Positions 1-9,769 of a DNA stretch of 34,639 bases are shown here, one piece after another (the stretch's first letter is position 1; every line of letters begins with the position of its first letter). The stretch is taken from positions 1 to 34,639 of the forward strand of contig JAUCBJ010004604.1 in the NCBI GenBank assembly GCA_032718475.1, in the 5' to 3' direction. Position numbers and translations under genes: made by a program. Origin of the DNA: Nemertoderma westbladi. Taxonomy: Eukaryota > Xenacoelomorpha > Nemertodermatida > Nemertodermatidae. Under the pieces are notes generated by a model that did no database searches, was not told the DNA's origin, and was given only the letters and a program-made list of their open reading frames with translations.

Positions 1-114
1 TGGCCTTGAAGATGCGGATGATCTAGCAAATGTCATGAGTGATAGGGAGTTGTGGCGGTGCAATTTTTCGACAAGCCGGCACAGCGTTCTTAAAATATAG
101 TAGTAGTACTAGTA
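1..114 (+). mobile_element. 3' tip of an RTE-like LINE, cut by the window start
   Basis: Bases 1-95 match, with a few substitutions, the reverse complement of about 19600-19685, which is the 3' end of the ORF of the LINE inside element B. The translated end (GLEDADDLANVM...DRELWRC) is the same in both. The copy ends in a TAG/TAC triplet tail at about 98-114, as the other copy does at 19543-19561. Between the stop region and the tail, this copy lacks about 25 bp that the other has. The 5' part and the TSD lie outside the window. This is a second insertion of the same family, in the opposite orientation. Confidence 0.85.
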
Positions 115-249
115 GGCCTATATAATATATATGTATCGCACAGCATAGAACAGAATGAGTCCTCCATGTATATCAGTACAGTACTGGTACCAGTAGAGTA
201 CTTATATACTGTAGATAGATTTATATTTCACTATATTTGTATAATTTAG

Positions 250-371
250 GTTTTCATTTGCTGGAGATATCGCAAAGGGTATGGAATATTTACATTCTAA
301 AGGCATAGTACATGGGAAGCTCAAGAGTTCCAATTGTGTGGTTGATGCAAGATGGTTGGTTAAGGTAACAG
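250..371 (+). CDS. Internal exon of a receptor guanylyl cyclase (kinase-homology domain)
   Basis: Seen: an AG acceptor (ATTTAG, ending 249) and a strong donor (ACAG|GTAAGT at 372) bound an open reading frame of about 40 codons with one extra base at each end. It contains [19 protein letters not shown] followed by [12 protein letters not shown]. Known: the pattern G-M-x-Y-L-H, then H-G[10 protein letters not shown] and a K-V/I-T segment is characteristic of the kinase-homology (pseudokinase) domain of membrane guanylyl cyclases such as natriuretic-peptide and sperm-peptide receptors. There the protein-kinase HRD loop reads HGxLKSSN, so this domain regulates the downstream cyclase and is not expected to phosphorylate. 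The phase-1 donor would let the next exon supply the rest of an Asp codon (DYG motif expected). No neighbouring exon could be identified with confidence, so the gene extends outside the window or its other exons lie beyond the repeats. It is the only host gene evidence here. Confidence 0.85.
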
Positions 372-1140
372 GTAAGTAACTACATTGGATAAGTACAAGT
401 ACTTTGAAATATTCAAATCAATGGATGGAAGAAGATCAGTCGTCCGATTCACTATACAAGAATATAATAATAGCCCACCCACAAGTAATCAGCAAAGAGG
501 TCAAAGGCATTACCCCAGAAACCCCTACAAAAACAGAGAGAGGGTACTTGTAAGAGATAATATATCAAGTAAACACTGTTCAACCAATAACCAACAATCG
601 AAAATTACGAATTTTACAACAAAAATATTTCAGACCAACACAAAATGAGATATCTACTGGTATATACTGTATCAACAGCTAACAAAGTGACAAATCAATG
701 ATTATTATCGATGACCCAGTATACGGGGATTTACTACCAAGTAACAATAAACTGAAGCAAGAAAAGAAGAAGGAAGAAAACAAAGATAAGAAACAAGATG
801 ACAGTGAATCAGCAATACATGTAGATAGTAGTGTGAATGAGACTCGACCAGAGAGAGAGGACGACAGTAAAATATGCCGAAAGCATTATTCAGAACCTAT
901 TATTTTCATGCCGGTTGCTATTTACACCCAAAAACAGTCAGCCATACGCTGAAAGAATAGAGGAAGACATGGTATACAGAATCCCGCCCGATCTGTATAG
1001 TGTTTATGTTTGTATGAATTAACATCTTCTTGTTATCTCAACTTGTAATAGTTTAAACAGATTTTTTTTTAAACAGATCAAACTTCGTGTTGTAGGTCAA
1101 TATCATTGTTATGTTGTGTTCAGCTAACGTGGGGAAGGCC
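372..1140. other. Probable intron after the guanylyl cyclase exon; no clear gene
   Basis: The donor at 372 opens this stretch. Two overlapping open frames (385-648 and 698-952) are AT-rich and Lys/Glu/Asn-rich, with no domain I recognise. A frame at 837-1022 is open to a TAA at the end of a stretch reading ...RIPPDLYSVYV. It could be a further exon of the same gene, but I see no convincing splice sites around it. Treated as intronic. Confidence 0.4.
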
Positions 1141-2120
1141 AAAGATCAACAAAAATTGAAATTTTTAAATTTTTTGTTTGGAGGAGGCGGAGGAGTAGTA
1201 TTTTGAAAAATGGAAATATCGTGAAATGTAATTCCAAGATAATTTGCTTTAAAATTTGAACCTTCCCGCTCAAACCTGAATGTCTGTAGTCTGTTAATCG
1301 GTGAGTAATGATTTGACACTATGGCTTCATACCAATTCAATAAAATTATCAATATGGGGGTTTTCGGGTCGGTGATTTCATTTCTGATGTCAGTTTTAAT
1401 GTTTGGTGGCATCTAATATGTCTGTCTGACAGCATGTCTGTCTGTCTGTCTTCTAAATTTTGACGGACAAACTGATAGACGGAAAGACAGCGATAACTCG
1501 AGAACTAAAAAAGATTTCGCCAAACTGTTTCAAGATTTAAACTCCCCATTAAATTCTGCATCAGATAAATAGAAAACCAAAAATGTGAAAATTTTACCCA
1601 AGGAGGGGGTACCCCCACCCCCCCCCCCCCCCCCTTAATAAATAACATATAATATTAACAAACATTTAAAATTGTAATAAAGATAATCAATCTTTCGATA
1701 TTACAGTAAGAGCACTGTATGTCAGTCAGTACTGCAATTTCAGTATGCGTTTTCATACTCTACCTAATATCAGATAGTATTTACTCTAAGATAATAAGAA
1801 CTGTACCGGTAACAATAGCTAATAATTTCTTAAGGGCCACTTAGATCCAACTGACATTAAGGTTATATGTTACGATATATGGCGCTGTGTACTGAAGCAG
1901 CCTTTTATACAGTATAAAGTATTTTAGATAAGTCATAATGATGTACAGCCGTGATTAGATTGGGAGAATAAAATATCCAAGTTTATATATTTCATCCGTT
2001 TTTGTACAGTATGTAGTTTGCACATGTAATTTTATAATAAAATCTTAGTAAATAACATTTATGGTGGCAAACTTTCATAAAACTTTAATACGAATTTGCC
2101 GTTTATCAATATTGAATAAA
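1141..2120. other. AT-rich non-coding DNA with simple repeats
   Basis: No supported gene. It holds a TGTC/GTCT tetranucleotide run with a partly inverted partner (GACGGACAAACTGATAGACGG) at about 1421-1490, and a homopolymer of 17 C at 1618-1634 next to a short GGGGG. The 88-codon open frame on the minus strand (1146-1412) lacks any recognisable motif and has strongly AT-rich composition, so it is not called. Confidence 0.5.
1618..1634. repeat. Poly-C tract (17 C)
   Basis: An uninterrupted run of C preceded by a short G run (GGGGGTACCCCC). It is one of several long C/G homopolymers in the window; the others lie at 9445-9462, 10370-10388, 11066-11087 and 14351-14371. Confidence 0.9.
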
Positions 2121-2133
2121 CTAATTGTCTATT

Positions 2134-2753
2134 ATATTAACAAACAATAATTCGAATATAAAAACGCACCAAAACAAGTACAAATATAACCCACCACCAG
2201 CTGATTCAAACTGTTACCTAGCAACAATACAAACAATACAAATTGGTTCAGTACCCATCACCAGTCTGCCACTCTGCCACTGCCAGTACCTAACAAACCC
2301 GCCAGACCTCTAACTTCTAAGCCGTCCCGGGGTCCGAGTCCGCGTTCGCCCACACAATGGACGCGTCCGCCACCGCTGCCCGCACCGGTCTTCTAGCGGC
2401 CAACCGAAACCCACGGAGGCACATCAGGGACGACCGGAGTAAGGCGAAGTTGATGCGTCGCCGCACCCACGCTACCGACTCCGGGTAGGGAACCCGTCGT
2501 TTCTCCGACAGCCTCAATGCCAGCCGCTTCACAAACTGCTTCGCAGCCGGCGCCATGCCCCCGAAAGCGGAAAATATGAGGGGGGTGAAGGTTGAGTGCT
2601 CAACCTCACGGATCCGCTCCTCGTATCTCCGGATCTTCCTCGCCTCGTGATGGAGGTGGGCGGCGTCCAGCGACATCGCTGCGTTGGTGTCCACCAGCGG
2701 GTTGAACACCGACACGTCGATAAACATCTTCTGGAAGCGTCGATAAACATCTT
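2134..2753 (-). mobile_element. 5'-truncated non-LTR retrotransposon (about 620 bp) with 13-bp TSD
   Basis: The 13-bp sequence CTAATTGTCTATT occurs exactly at 2121-2133 and 2754-2766. It brackets a 620-bp segment whose GC content differs sharply from the AT-rich flanks. The coding part (2317-2727) reads on the minus strand, so the element's 3' UTR is the AT-rich 2134-2316 and the 5' truncation point is at 2753. At that junction an 18-bp stretch (CGTCGATAAACATCTTCT) is present twice in tandem, a small duplication at the truncated end. TSD plus truncation is the usual signature of target-primed reverse transcription. Confidence 0.8.
2317..2727 (-). pseudogene. C-terminal fragment of a LINE ORF protein
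   Basis: 136 codons. The order of motifs is VFNPLVD near the start, then YEERIREVEHSTFTPLIFSA, GGM, a KRLALRLSEKRR segment, and R-x-R-I-N-F-A-L-L-R-S-S-L-M-C-L-R-G at about residues 90-107. I recognise this pattern (DVRVFNP, then REVEHGxFTPLVFSxxGGMGxxAxxFxKRLAxxLxxK, then FxLLRSxxMCxRG) as the extreme C-terminal domain of reverse-transcriptase proteins from mobile elements common in marine invertebrate genomes. The catalytic RT part is absent because of 5' truncation. I am fairly sure of the family pattern but not of its formal clade name; the domain may be the restriction-like endonuclease end of such elements (inference). Confidence 0.7.
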
Positions 2754-2766
2754 CTAATTGTCTATT

Positions 2767-3124
2767 TGTGTTAATTTCCTTTTTTATTTCTCCCTAAATT
2801 GGCTTTATATCGAATTTATGCTTAATGTGCTTTAATAATCGAGAAATTAATGTTATGGCCAGCAACCTATAAGCCCACCGGGACAGATTTCATTACCATA
2901 TATGGTAATAATTTGTAAAATGGGGCGAAAGGGATCACAACCCTAATGGTGGCAGGGTTTGTTGGACCAATGAAACGTTTATTGCGTCATACATATTTCG
3001 TCAGCTATAAATTTGCAGTGCTTCAGTCTCTTATTACCGTTTCCACCTGAATTACCCTGTTTTTTACCTGTCTTCATATACTTTGCAGTATTCTGTATGT
3101 TTTGAATTCTTTACTATTTTTCTT
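2767..3124. other. AT-rich spacer, no gene seen
   Basis: No open frame of note. It contains a 16-bp perfect palindrome (ATTACCATATATGGTAAT core) near 2873-2912. It also has a TATAA box at 3006-3010 with a TCAGTC initiator-like motif about 15 bp further on, resembling a core promoter but without a supported downstream gene. Confidence 0.4.
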
Positions 3125-3604
3125 TGTGACGGGATCCAAGGGGGATCCCGGTTTATCCAGTTTTAGTTCACGCGTCCCCGCCGTGTATAAAGAGTGAATA
3201 AGTTCGTGCTGTTTGTCGTATATAATATGATATGCAGGTATAGATATAGATATAGATATATTGTCGTATACGGAAGGCGGGATACGGTAACTAAAGTCCC
3301 GGTCCTTCCCTAGCTAAACTATTGTAACCTAATCTAGCACCGGTATTGCACTGAGATAACTGAATTGGTATTATTACTGCCAAGTGGCTATATTGCACGG
3401 TTGGCCTTGTTACTCTACCTAATCGATGCCTTTCCCCCCTCTGATTGGTTGATACCCTTGTTGGCGCCCTTTGGAGTGTTCCCGTTCACTCCACCTATTC
3501 TCTCTGGGTTAGGGGTTTGGCCCCTGACTCTCGTTGTGTGCTTCTCCTTCCCATTCTCATTGGGATGGCACGAGTTGGTTAATTACCCAATCTCGTGGCT
3601 CCCA
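3125..3604 (-). repeat. Isolated LTR of the element-A family (solo LTR or remnant)
   Basis: This 480-bp stretch aligns along its whole length with 12645-13146. Shared blocks include TGTGACGGGATCC at the start, CACGCGTCCCCGCCGTGT, CGGAAGGCGGGATACGGTAA, CCCGGTCCTTCCCTAGCTAAACTA, TTGCACGGTTGGCCTTGTTACTC and TACCCAATCTCGTGGC at the end. Read on the minus strand it starts TGGG and ends CACA, as an LTR should. The internal TATAGA-rich stretch differs in length between copies. It lies outside element B, so it cannot simply be the 3' LTR of the copy inside B. No matching TSD was found (TTCTT left, ATATT right), and no purine tract adjoins it, so it may be an old solo LTR. Confidence 0.75.
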
Positions 3605-3609
3605 ATATT

Positions 3610-4012
3610 GCTTATCGGCTTAAACTTTATGGGGTGTTAGCGGGATTGAATAAGCTAACATTCTTTCTTCTAATTATGTAAATCGTTAATGCTGATTCCT
3701 CTGATTACTTCTTGATTACAATTTCGAATAATGATTTCTGCATTGACTCTTGATTTCTATGTAATTGAGATGTGAAAATCCTTACGGGAATTTCCTTTTG
3801 ACTGTCAGACTGTTTGCGAACGCATGCGCCGATACGGTAGCTATTTGTTTTAGCATGGAGGCTAAGGGTACTGGTAGGCGCGGCGGGCGCACCGTGGAAG
3901 TGACGGAGGGAGGTGTGGAGGATCCAATGTGGAGCAACGCTGGCATGGGGCCACAGTTGCGTTTAGACTAATCAGCTAAGGACCGGGGGCCGGTTGTCAT
4001 TACAGTATTTGG
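3610..4012. other. Spacer between the isolated LTR and the TIR element
   Basis: Mostly AT-rich. A GC-rich patch at 3855-3971 is open on the plus strand (MEAKGTGRRGGRTVEVTEGG...), ending in TAA. It has no recognisable domain and the patch is also open on the minus strand, so it is more likely remnant repeat sequence than a gene. The last 8 bases before 4013 (GTATTTGG) are the left TSD of the TIR element. Confidence 0.35.
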
Positions 4013-4397
4013 GGCACTTTTTCGGAAACGGGGGCATATTTTCAAAAAAATGCAAGTCATTTTTTTGACATATTAATAGTATTGTAGCAACAAAATTATA
4101 ATATTCGTTCTAGAATATATCCTTCATTTGGTTGTTAGCTAGTTGCAATGGCTCAGTTGCAGTTTCCGTCTGTGTCAAATCTGAATAAACGTGAACTAGT
4201 TAAGATTACAAGTAGTACTGTTACCATCTCACTGTTAACCACTCCTTGCATTTCGTTGACTCTGATACGCTGGCCTGTACCAACCACGTTGAGGCCATGT
4301 GGAACATAGCAAAGAGACGAAACAAACGAGAAATGGGAACTTAACGAGTCCTACTAGACACCTACCTCATTGAATTCATGTCGAGGAAAATGGCTGG
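4013..4397. mobile_element. Left part of a TIR DNA element (MITE) split by element B
   Basis: 4013-4075 (GGCACTTTTTCGGAAACGGG..., then CATATTTTCAAAAAAATGCAAGT) is the inverted repeat of 30104-30167. The outside flanks carry the same 8-bp direct repeat, GTATTTGG, at 4005-4012 and 30168-30175. Removing B and one copy of its GCTGG TSD leaves an element of about 625-630 bp without an evident transposase, that is, a MITE. An 8-bp TSD is typical of hAT-like (also P and Merlin) superfamilies; the GGC start does not clearly match one of them, so the superfamily is open. Confidence 0.75.
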
Positions 4398-4410
4398 TGT
4401 AACAGCTTTT

Positions 4411-4545
4411 GCGGACATAACAAGCCATTTTCTCCGCAATGTACCGTGTAGGTGCTTTAGCAGACATAACAAGCCATTTTCTCCGCAATGTGCTGTGTAG
4501 GTGCTTTAGCGGACATAACAAGCCATTTTCTGCCGCAATGCGCCT
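4411..4545 (+). promoter_or_regulatory. Tandem 49-bp repeats in the LTR (putative U3 enhancer)
   Basis: Units start at 4411, 4460 and 4509, each opening GC(G/A)GACATAACAAGCCATT and continuing through TTCTCCGCAATG...GTGTAGGTGCTTTA. The third is partial and has one extra base (TTCTGCCGCAATG). The same triplet occurs in the other LTR at about 28783-28917. Short tandem repeats in U3 commonly act as enhancers in LTR elements; that role here is inferred. Confidence 0.5.
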
Positions 4546-5088
4546 AATACTCTAAAAGACTGGAAATCAGATGACGAAATCTGTCAGCTGATTTACTGTA
4601 AATGTAGAACCTCTCTTTGTTCGGCTCAACCAATCAGAGCGATTTTCATTTTATGTTGGACAAGGGCCTATGTAAAACCGCGCAATGCATTACGGTCTTT
4701 GTTTACCTTTCTGAGCGAGAGAACTGCTTGGAAATCTTCTGCTACTTCGGTTGTGGAAGTTTCAGACTTTGCCTAAAGATCTGATGGCTTTGATTACGGA
4801 ACGTAAATCAATTATCTGTGCAACTCATACCTGAATAACACATATTAAACTGACTTTTCACCGCATTATTTACTTCTGCTTACTGTCTGTTATTAATTGT
4901 TGTATATTGTTGGATATGTTGTTATATTTGGAGAATACCGATAAATAATCATAAAACCCCCAATCTTCTTGATTACTGAAGGTAAGAGGGACCGGTTACC
5001 TGTAGCAATTGCGACTTACATTATAGTGGTTTTTGTGTGAATTAAATGCTATTTCATAATCCCTACATGTGTCAGTTGCTATCCTCCT

Positions 5089-5171
5089 TATATATGATCA
5101 AATTCAGTGACGGTCGGCAGATCAGTGTGAAGTATTGTGAAGTCGTGTGCAGTAGTGTGACAGATAATAAA
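5089..5171 (+). promoter_or_regulatory. Putative LTR core promoter and poly(A) signal
   Basis: TATATATG at 5089-5096 is followed by TTCAGTG (5103-5108) and ATCAGTG (5121-5127), both initiator-like. AATAAA lies at 5166-5171. The poly(A) signal sits at the same offset (768 bp) in the 3' LTR (29538-29543). This would give a short R region around 5120-5190. Prediction from motifs only. Confidence 0.35.
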
Positions 5172-5545
5172 GCATCTCCTAAAGAATGCGCTATTTACGA
5201 AACTCATTAGCCATCTAGTTGTGATTAGTATAAGTCATAACTCTGTTTTTATACTTAAAGCGCCACGTCCTAAAGGAACTGTTAATATTTCCCCGAAAGT
5301 AAATATATTTGTCAGAGATTATATAGTAACGATCAATCGAATAATACAGTAGGTCTACAACGCAATAACGTCAAAGCACCCGAATCCAGTCTCCCTTAAC
5401 CGTGGGTGAATGATCGCGCACAGACTGGCTTTGGCAGATATAACTTCAGTACATAAAATAATTGGTCTAGGCTAAAGTCGATTTATAAACAAGAAGACAA
5501 CTAAATTTGGCAGGTTAAACTGCTAAAGGTCTAAAAGCGCGAACA

Positions 5546-6250
5546 ATAATAGATTTTTGTTTGATTGCACATAGGCAATAAATTCAAATGTACCGGTCGG
5601 ACGGTAACCTGTAGGCCTAACTACCTAACCACCCGAACCGGTACTTAACGGTACTAGTATTAATTCGATTGTGATATTGTATATTGGTAGGCTGTTTAAG
5701 AGATTAGGGACTGTACAGTGTACACCCCTTGTTTCTTTTAGAGCTTATTTATTTCTGTCAGTTTTATTTATCTGTAAGTGTAATATTGAGCAGAAGGCGT
5801 GTAAGCCTGCTCAAATTGTACAAATAATTTGTAGGCTGGATTGTTGTCTGACTGTTGTTAAGTCTGAAGCGATTGTAGTGTGTGTAGAGTGTATGTCCGA
5901 TAAAGTACTAGTTAGGAAGGTGGGGGCATCCAGTGCTGTAAGTAAATCCCCCCCGAAAGAATAAGTCGTACTACTCGGTTAGAACGCATACTAACTAACC
6001 ATTTCGGAGTCTGCATATACTGTAGTTTATTTAGGCTTGATAGTAGTCTGCCAGTGTTTGGTCTGTATTTTGTTTGTGTAGTCTGCACGGGTAGCGTAAC
6101 ATTTATTATTCAGAGTTTATGCGAGTATTCGCAACCCACATAACCCCAAGTTTATTCCTACAGTGATTGTGCTTGTTATACATATCGTTATAGTTAAATT
6201 AACCCTGGTACTACATCAGGGCTGCTTGGCGTAGGTAAAGACTGGTGATT
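5546..6250 (+). other. Leader region of element B before the antisense element A
   Basis: The first bases after the LTR (ATAATAGATTTTTG) do not resemble a TGG-initial primer-binding site. A 97-codon plus-strand frame at 5671-5964 starts with a hydrophobic stretch, is Cys-rich, and ends SKSPPKE; I recognise no domain and cannot say whether it is coding. The rest is AT-rich. The junction with element A is placed near 6250, where minus-strand pol similarity fades; no LTR or TSD marks it. Confidence 0.35.
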
Positions 6251-6305
6251 TTGTGCTCCGGTCACTCCAGCAGATACCGTGGTTCTTTTAGCTGTTCAAG
6301 TATAT

Positions 6306-6764
6306 TTAACTGCTGTTTATTACGTCCCACTCATCCTTCAATTTGTATACTCTCTTGAGTATCTGTTTTCCCGTGACTAATAATGGGGATGCTAGGCCTA
6401 GGGGATCATATATCCTTGCTATATACGATACATAGCCCCTCTTCGTGTGGATGTCTGCGCCCTCCTGGCTCAGCTGATACTTCAGTTCGTCTGTCTCTCT
6501 GTTCCACACGATTCCCAATGCCTTCTGTTGAGATTCTGTTCTCTTGTTCGCCATGTCCTGCCCTTTGGCTGTTGTGGGATTATCCATGGTCGATTCTGGT
6601 CTTTTGTCCTCTATCGCCTTGATAAATTCTTCCGAACTGGATTGGAATTTGGTCAGGTTAAAGCCGGATCCTTTTAGAATGTCGCGAACCTCGCGCCCTG
6701 TGTCCAGTATCTCCTTAACCGTATTTCCAGACTCCATCCCGTCGTCTACGTAGAAGCCGCGTCA
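6306..6764 (-). pseudogene. Element A pol, part 2: RT active site and A17-type region, truncated
   Basis: This continues the frame of the upstream pol after a single in-frame TGA (6762-6764). Immediately after the stop comes RGFYVDDG, the RT catalytic YVDD box. Next are LTKFQSSSEEF, GIVWNRETDELKYQL and YIARIYDPLGLASPLLV, which in BEL/Pao pol polyproteins link the RT fingers/palm to the RNase H (the region often labelled peptidase A17). The frame closes at 6306. A short continuation in another frame (...LKEPRYLL) suggests a frameshift before similarity is lost. The TGA just before the catalytic box alone would inactivate the enzyme. Confidence 0.85.
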
Positions 6765-9749
6765 AATCATATCGACGGCCCTAGTGCTGTATCTATCTTC
6801 CTTCCCCTTCACTGTGTCTCTCACTGCCATAGTCGTCGTAAATGAAGACGACTTGGCCCCCATGTTTTGTACTACCATCTTATATGCCGGTATTATCGAC
6901 GGTTCTTCCTCGCCGTTATACCATAAGAAGCACTGACTGTCGCTATCTTCCTCCGTTACACGGACTTGGTTGAACATGCCTTCTATGTCACACGTGAAGG
7001 CGTGTTTCCCATTCCTAAATCTAAGTAGGACCTCTATGCCCGAGTTGTATATGTTTGGACCTTCTAACAGATAGTCGTTTAAGCATTTTCCGTTGGTCTT
7101 TGCCGATGCGTCAACTACCATCCGCAGTTTACCTTTCTTTGGGTCTAAAGCCACGTGGAGTGGCAGGTAATATGTCCTGTCCGTGTTCGGTTCGTCGACC
7201 GGTAACTCCACGGCCCATCCTTTCTCGACGTACTTCTTAATCGTGCTGTGGATGTACTCATTCTTCTCGGGGCTCCGTTTTAGTGTTTGTTTCAGCTTGC
7301 GGAGTCTCGTGAGTACCATCCCTCTATTATCGGCCAGTGGTATCTTCGGTAGTTTCCATACCATTCCTATAGTATACCGCCCCTCATCGCATGTCATCGA
7401 TTCCTCCACGCTTTGTAAAGCCTGCTTGTCTTCTACCGAGGTCCCGACCCTGGTCTCTTTCAGTCCCTCGAAATCTTGTCTGAGCAATCTTTTAAGCTGC
7501 TCCTCTGCTCCCTCATCACCCATTTCCTGCATTGTTCCCGCGAACATGCATCCTGATGTCTCCGACATCCTAAATGGTATCTTGCTCTTGATTGGGCCAC
7601 TCAGCGTCCACCCAAATGGTGTTAATATCGCCACCGGGTCACACTGCTTGTCTTCGCCGAAGACCGTTTGCATTCTTTCATGGGCCGTTGGGCAGTCCAT
7701 TCCTACTATGATGGATACCTTCCTAACGTCCACGTCTGGGATTGAGAAGTCAATGTCGTCCAGGAATTTATATTGCTCGACCTCGATGTTGGTTGGCCGC
7801 CTGGCATTGATATTAATTGACTCTATCACTTGGATGGGGTCGATGGTTGCCCCATAGTCGCATCCCGGTGCCACTGCTGCAATTGCGCACCATCCTGTTC
7901 TCATCTCCAGGATCTCATCTTTGCTAGAGATGGTTGTTACCGCCATTCTGCTTGGCCTCGTTCTCAATCCTATCTCTTCGGCCACCCATTCCTCGACTAA
8001 TGTGAAGGCAGCTCCACTATCAACCAGCATTAGTGTTGTTACTGATCGATTGCCTTCCCCAATCACTCGCACGGGTACTACTCCAAGTAACACCGTTCCT
8101 CTCTTCTTCGCCCCTACTGTGCTCGTTGCCATCGTTTGGCCTCTCCTTTGACCGAACTTTACCGGCTTCTCCTTGCATTCCCTAGCTCTATGTCCACTCA
8201 TCACACATCGCGAGCAGATTTTATTGCTCAACGCATAATCGATCTGATCTTGCCTAGGTAGCGCCTGCCAGTACCTGCAGTTCATGGTTTGATGAAGCGC
8301 ATTTGCGTGTAGCTGGCATTTGCTCTTTGGGTCGTAGCCCTCCTTATACAGCGCATTGCGTATCGCAGCTGCGTTTGTACCAAATTCCCTACTATTCTTA
8401 TTGTTTGGATTCGGCCTACTGGACGTACTGGGGTTATATTTATTCGTGTTGTTATTGTTCCCCTGTCCGTCCCATGGTGTTGTCTTATCTTCGGCTAGCT
8501 GTGGACTTGCAGTCCCCTGCGTCGCTGCATATGGCAATGATTGCCTGAGCCTCGGTAATGCGTTTAATGTATTGTGCTCTGGTTTCGGTCTATGGTAATC
8601 CGTCTTCGGTCCCTTTCCCAGGCTATCTTCGCTATAGACTGGGTCAGTTATTAGTTCAGCCTCGTAGTTTAAGAAGCTTGACATTTCTTCTAAACGCGGT
8701 TCCACACCCTTCTTGTCTCGAGTGGAGAAAGCGATCTTCCTCCACTTGTTGCGCAGCCAGTTCGGTAGTGCCTGCGCTATCGTGGTGATGTTATTGGACG
8801 CGTTGAGCTCGTATGGCGCGTCTAGCGTCTTCAGCACAATTAGCGCCTTTTCGACTTTGTTAGCGAACGTCTTAATGCTAACGGGATTATCCTGTAGGCC
8901 ACCCGATGTTATGCCTCTCAGTGTCTGTCTGATGATCTTGGCTGGGTGCCCGTATTCCCTGTCCAGTGCCCGCCATGCTGTCGTGAAGCCGCCCTCTATT
9001 CCTTGATATTGCCTCACGATATCGTATGCTGGGCCTCCCGTGTATACTTGCAGATACTTTAGGCACTCCGCCTGCGTCAAGTTTTTTGTTAGTATTTCGT
9101 TACTATACATGCGCCGAAACTGTAGATATTCTTCCGGCCTACTCCCATCGAACTTGAATGGTTCCATGGGTGGTAACTCGATCCTCGTTTTCAACGCATC
9201 GATCAACGTGGCCATCCCCATCGCCTGTGCTTCCAATGGGTTCGATGGATGTTGTATAGTTTCTCCTGTCTGGTGCGGTCCGTCTGTCCTATTTCCACCT
9301 CTCCTTTGACTTGGGTATGTCATCGGGGGTAGCGGCCCCCTCCATATTTCTGTGTCGCACGACCTATTTTCATCCAAGGGTCTCGTTGTTCTTGCTCCTA
9401 TCGGGGTATATTGTTGATATTGTGATGGGGGAATGTCACCCTGTCCCCCCCCCCCCCCCCCCACCGGTATGTTTGGTACTGGGGTTGATGTTAATATGTT
9501 GGGGCCCATACACCTATCCGCAATAATTCCCCCCTCCCCTGGGTATATGTTATGTCCCTGCATGCTGTAGTCATACTGCTGTACTGGTACCGGTATAGGC
9601 CTATCAGCTTCTGGCCTACTTGCTGGTATGTATTCCGCGACTTCCGGGTTTAATCCCGTCATCCGCGCTATCCTATCGCCTACATTGCCTCTGTCAGTAT
9701 GGCCTATGGTATGTGCAGTAAGGCCTACAGTATGTCCTACAGTCTGCAT
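6765..9749 (-). pseudogene. Element A gag core, zinc knuckle, protease and N-terminal RT
   Basis: Long frame of about 995 codons. Domains in order: low-complexity head with a Gly run (about residues 95-102, encoded by poly-C 9445-9462 on the plus strand); BEL-type gag core (DUF1759-like) at about 185-390 with PFKFDGSRPEEYLQFRRMY; a CX2CX4HX4C zinc knuckle (CSRCVMSGHRAREC) near 511; an aspartic protease (DUF1758-like) with LMLVDSGAAFTLVEEW near 573; then RT with LRMVVDASAKTNG near 870 and FTCDIEGMFNQV near 917. The frame stays open upstream of the first ATG (GEDYSRRINFDPERH), overlapping the previous gag frame, so the ATG at 9749 is probably not a native start but lies just after a frameshift. 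Ends at the TGA at 6762. Confidence 0.88.
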
Positions 9750-9769
9750 GTGTCGCTCGGGATCGAAGT

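Larger units (their letters stand above)
4398..5545 (+). repeat. 5' LTR of element B
   Basis: Equal in length (1,148 bp) to 28770-29917 and colinear throughout. It begins TGTAACAGCTTTTGCGG and ends AAAAGCGCGAACA. It contains 49-bp tandem repeats near the start and a TATA/poly(A) cluster about 690-775 bp in. Differences from the other LTR are scattered substitutions, about 20 by eye (roughly 98% identity). Confidence 0.92.

Noticed and set aside
1146-1412. Minus-strand 88-codon frame
   Set aside because: AT-rich, with no domain, and runs into a low-complexity stretch; consistent with chance.
3365-3640. Hydrophobic 91-codon frame resembling a membrane protein
   Set aside because: It lies wholly on an LTR of element A's family, antisense to the element; the paralogous LTR at 12645-13146 does not keep the frame.
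7183-7857. Plus-strand 224-codon frame over element A
   Set aside because: It is the antisense shadow of the protease and RT coding region and has no motif of its own.
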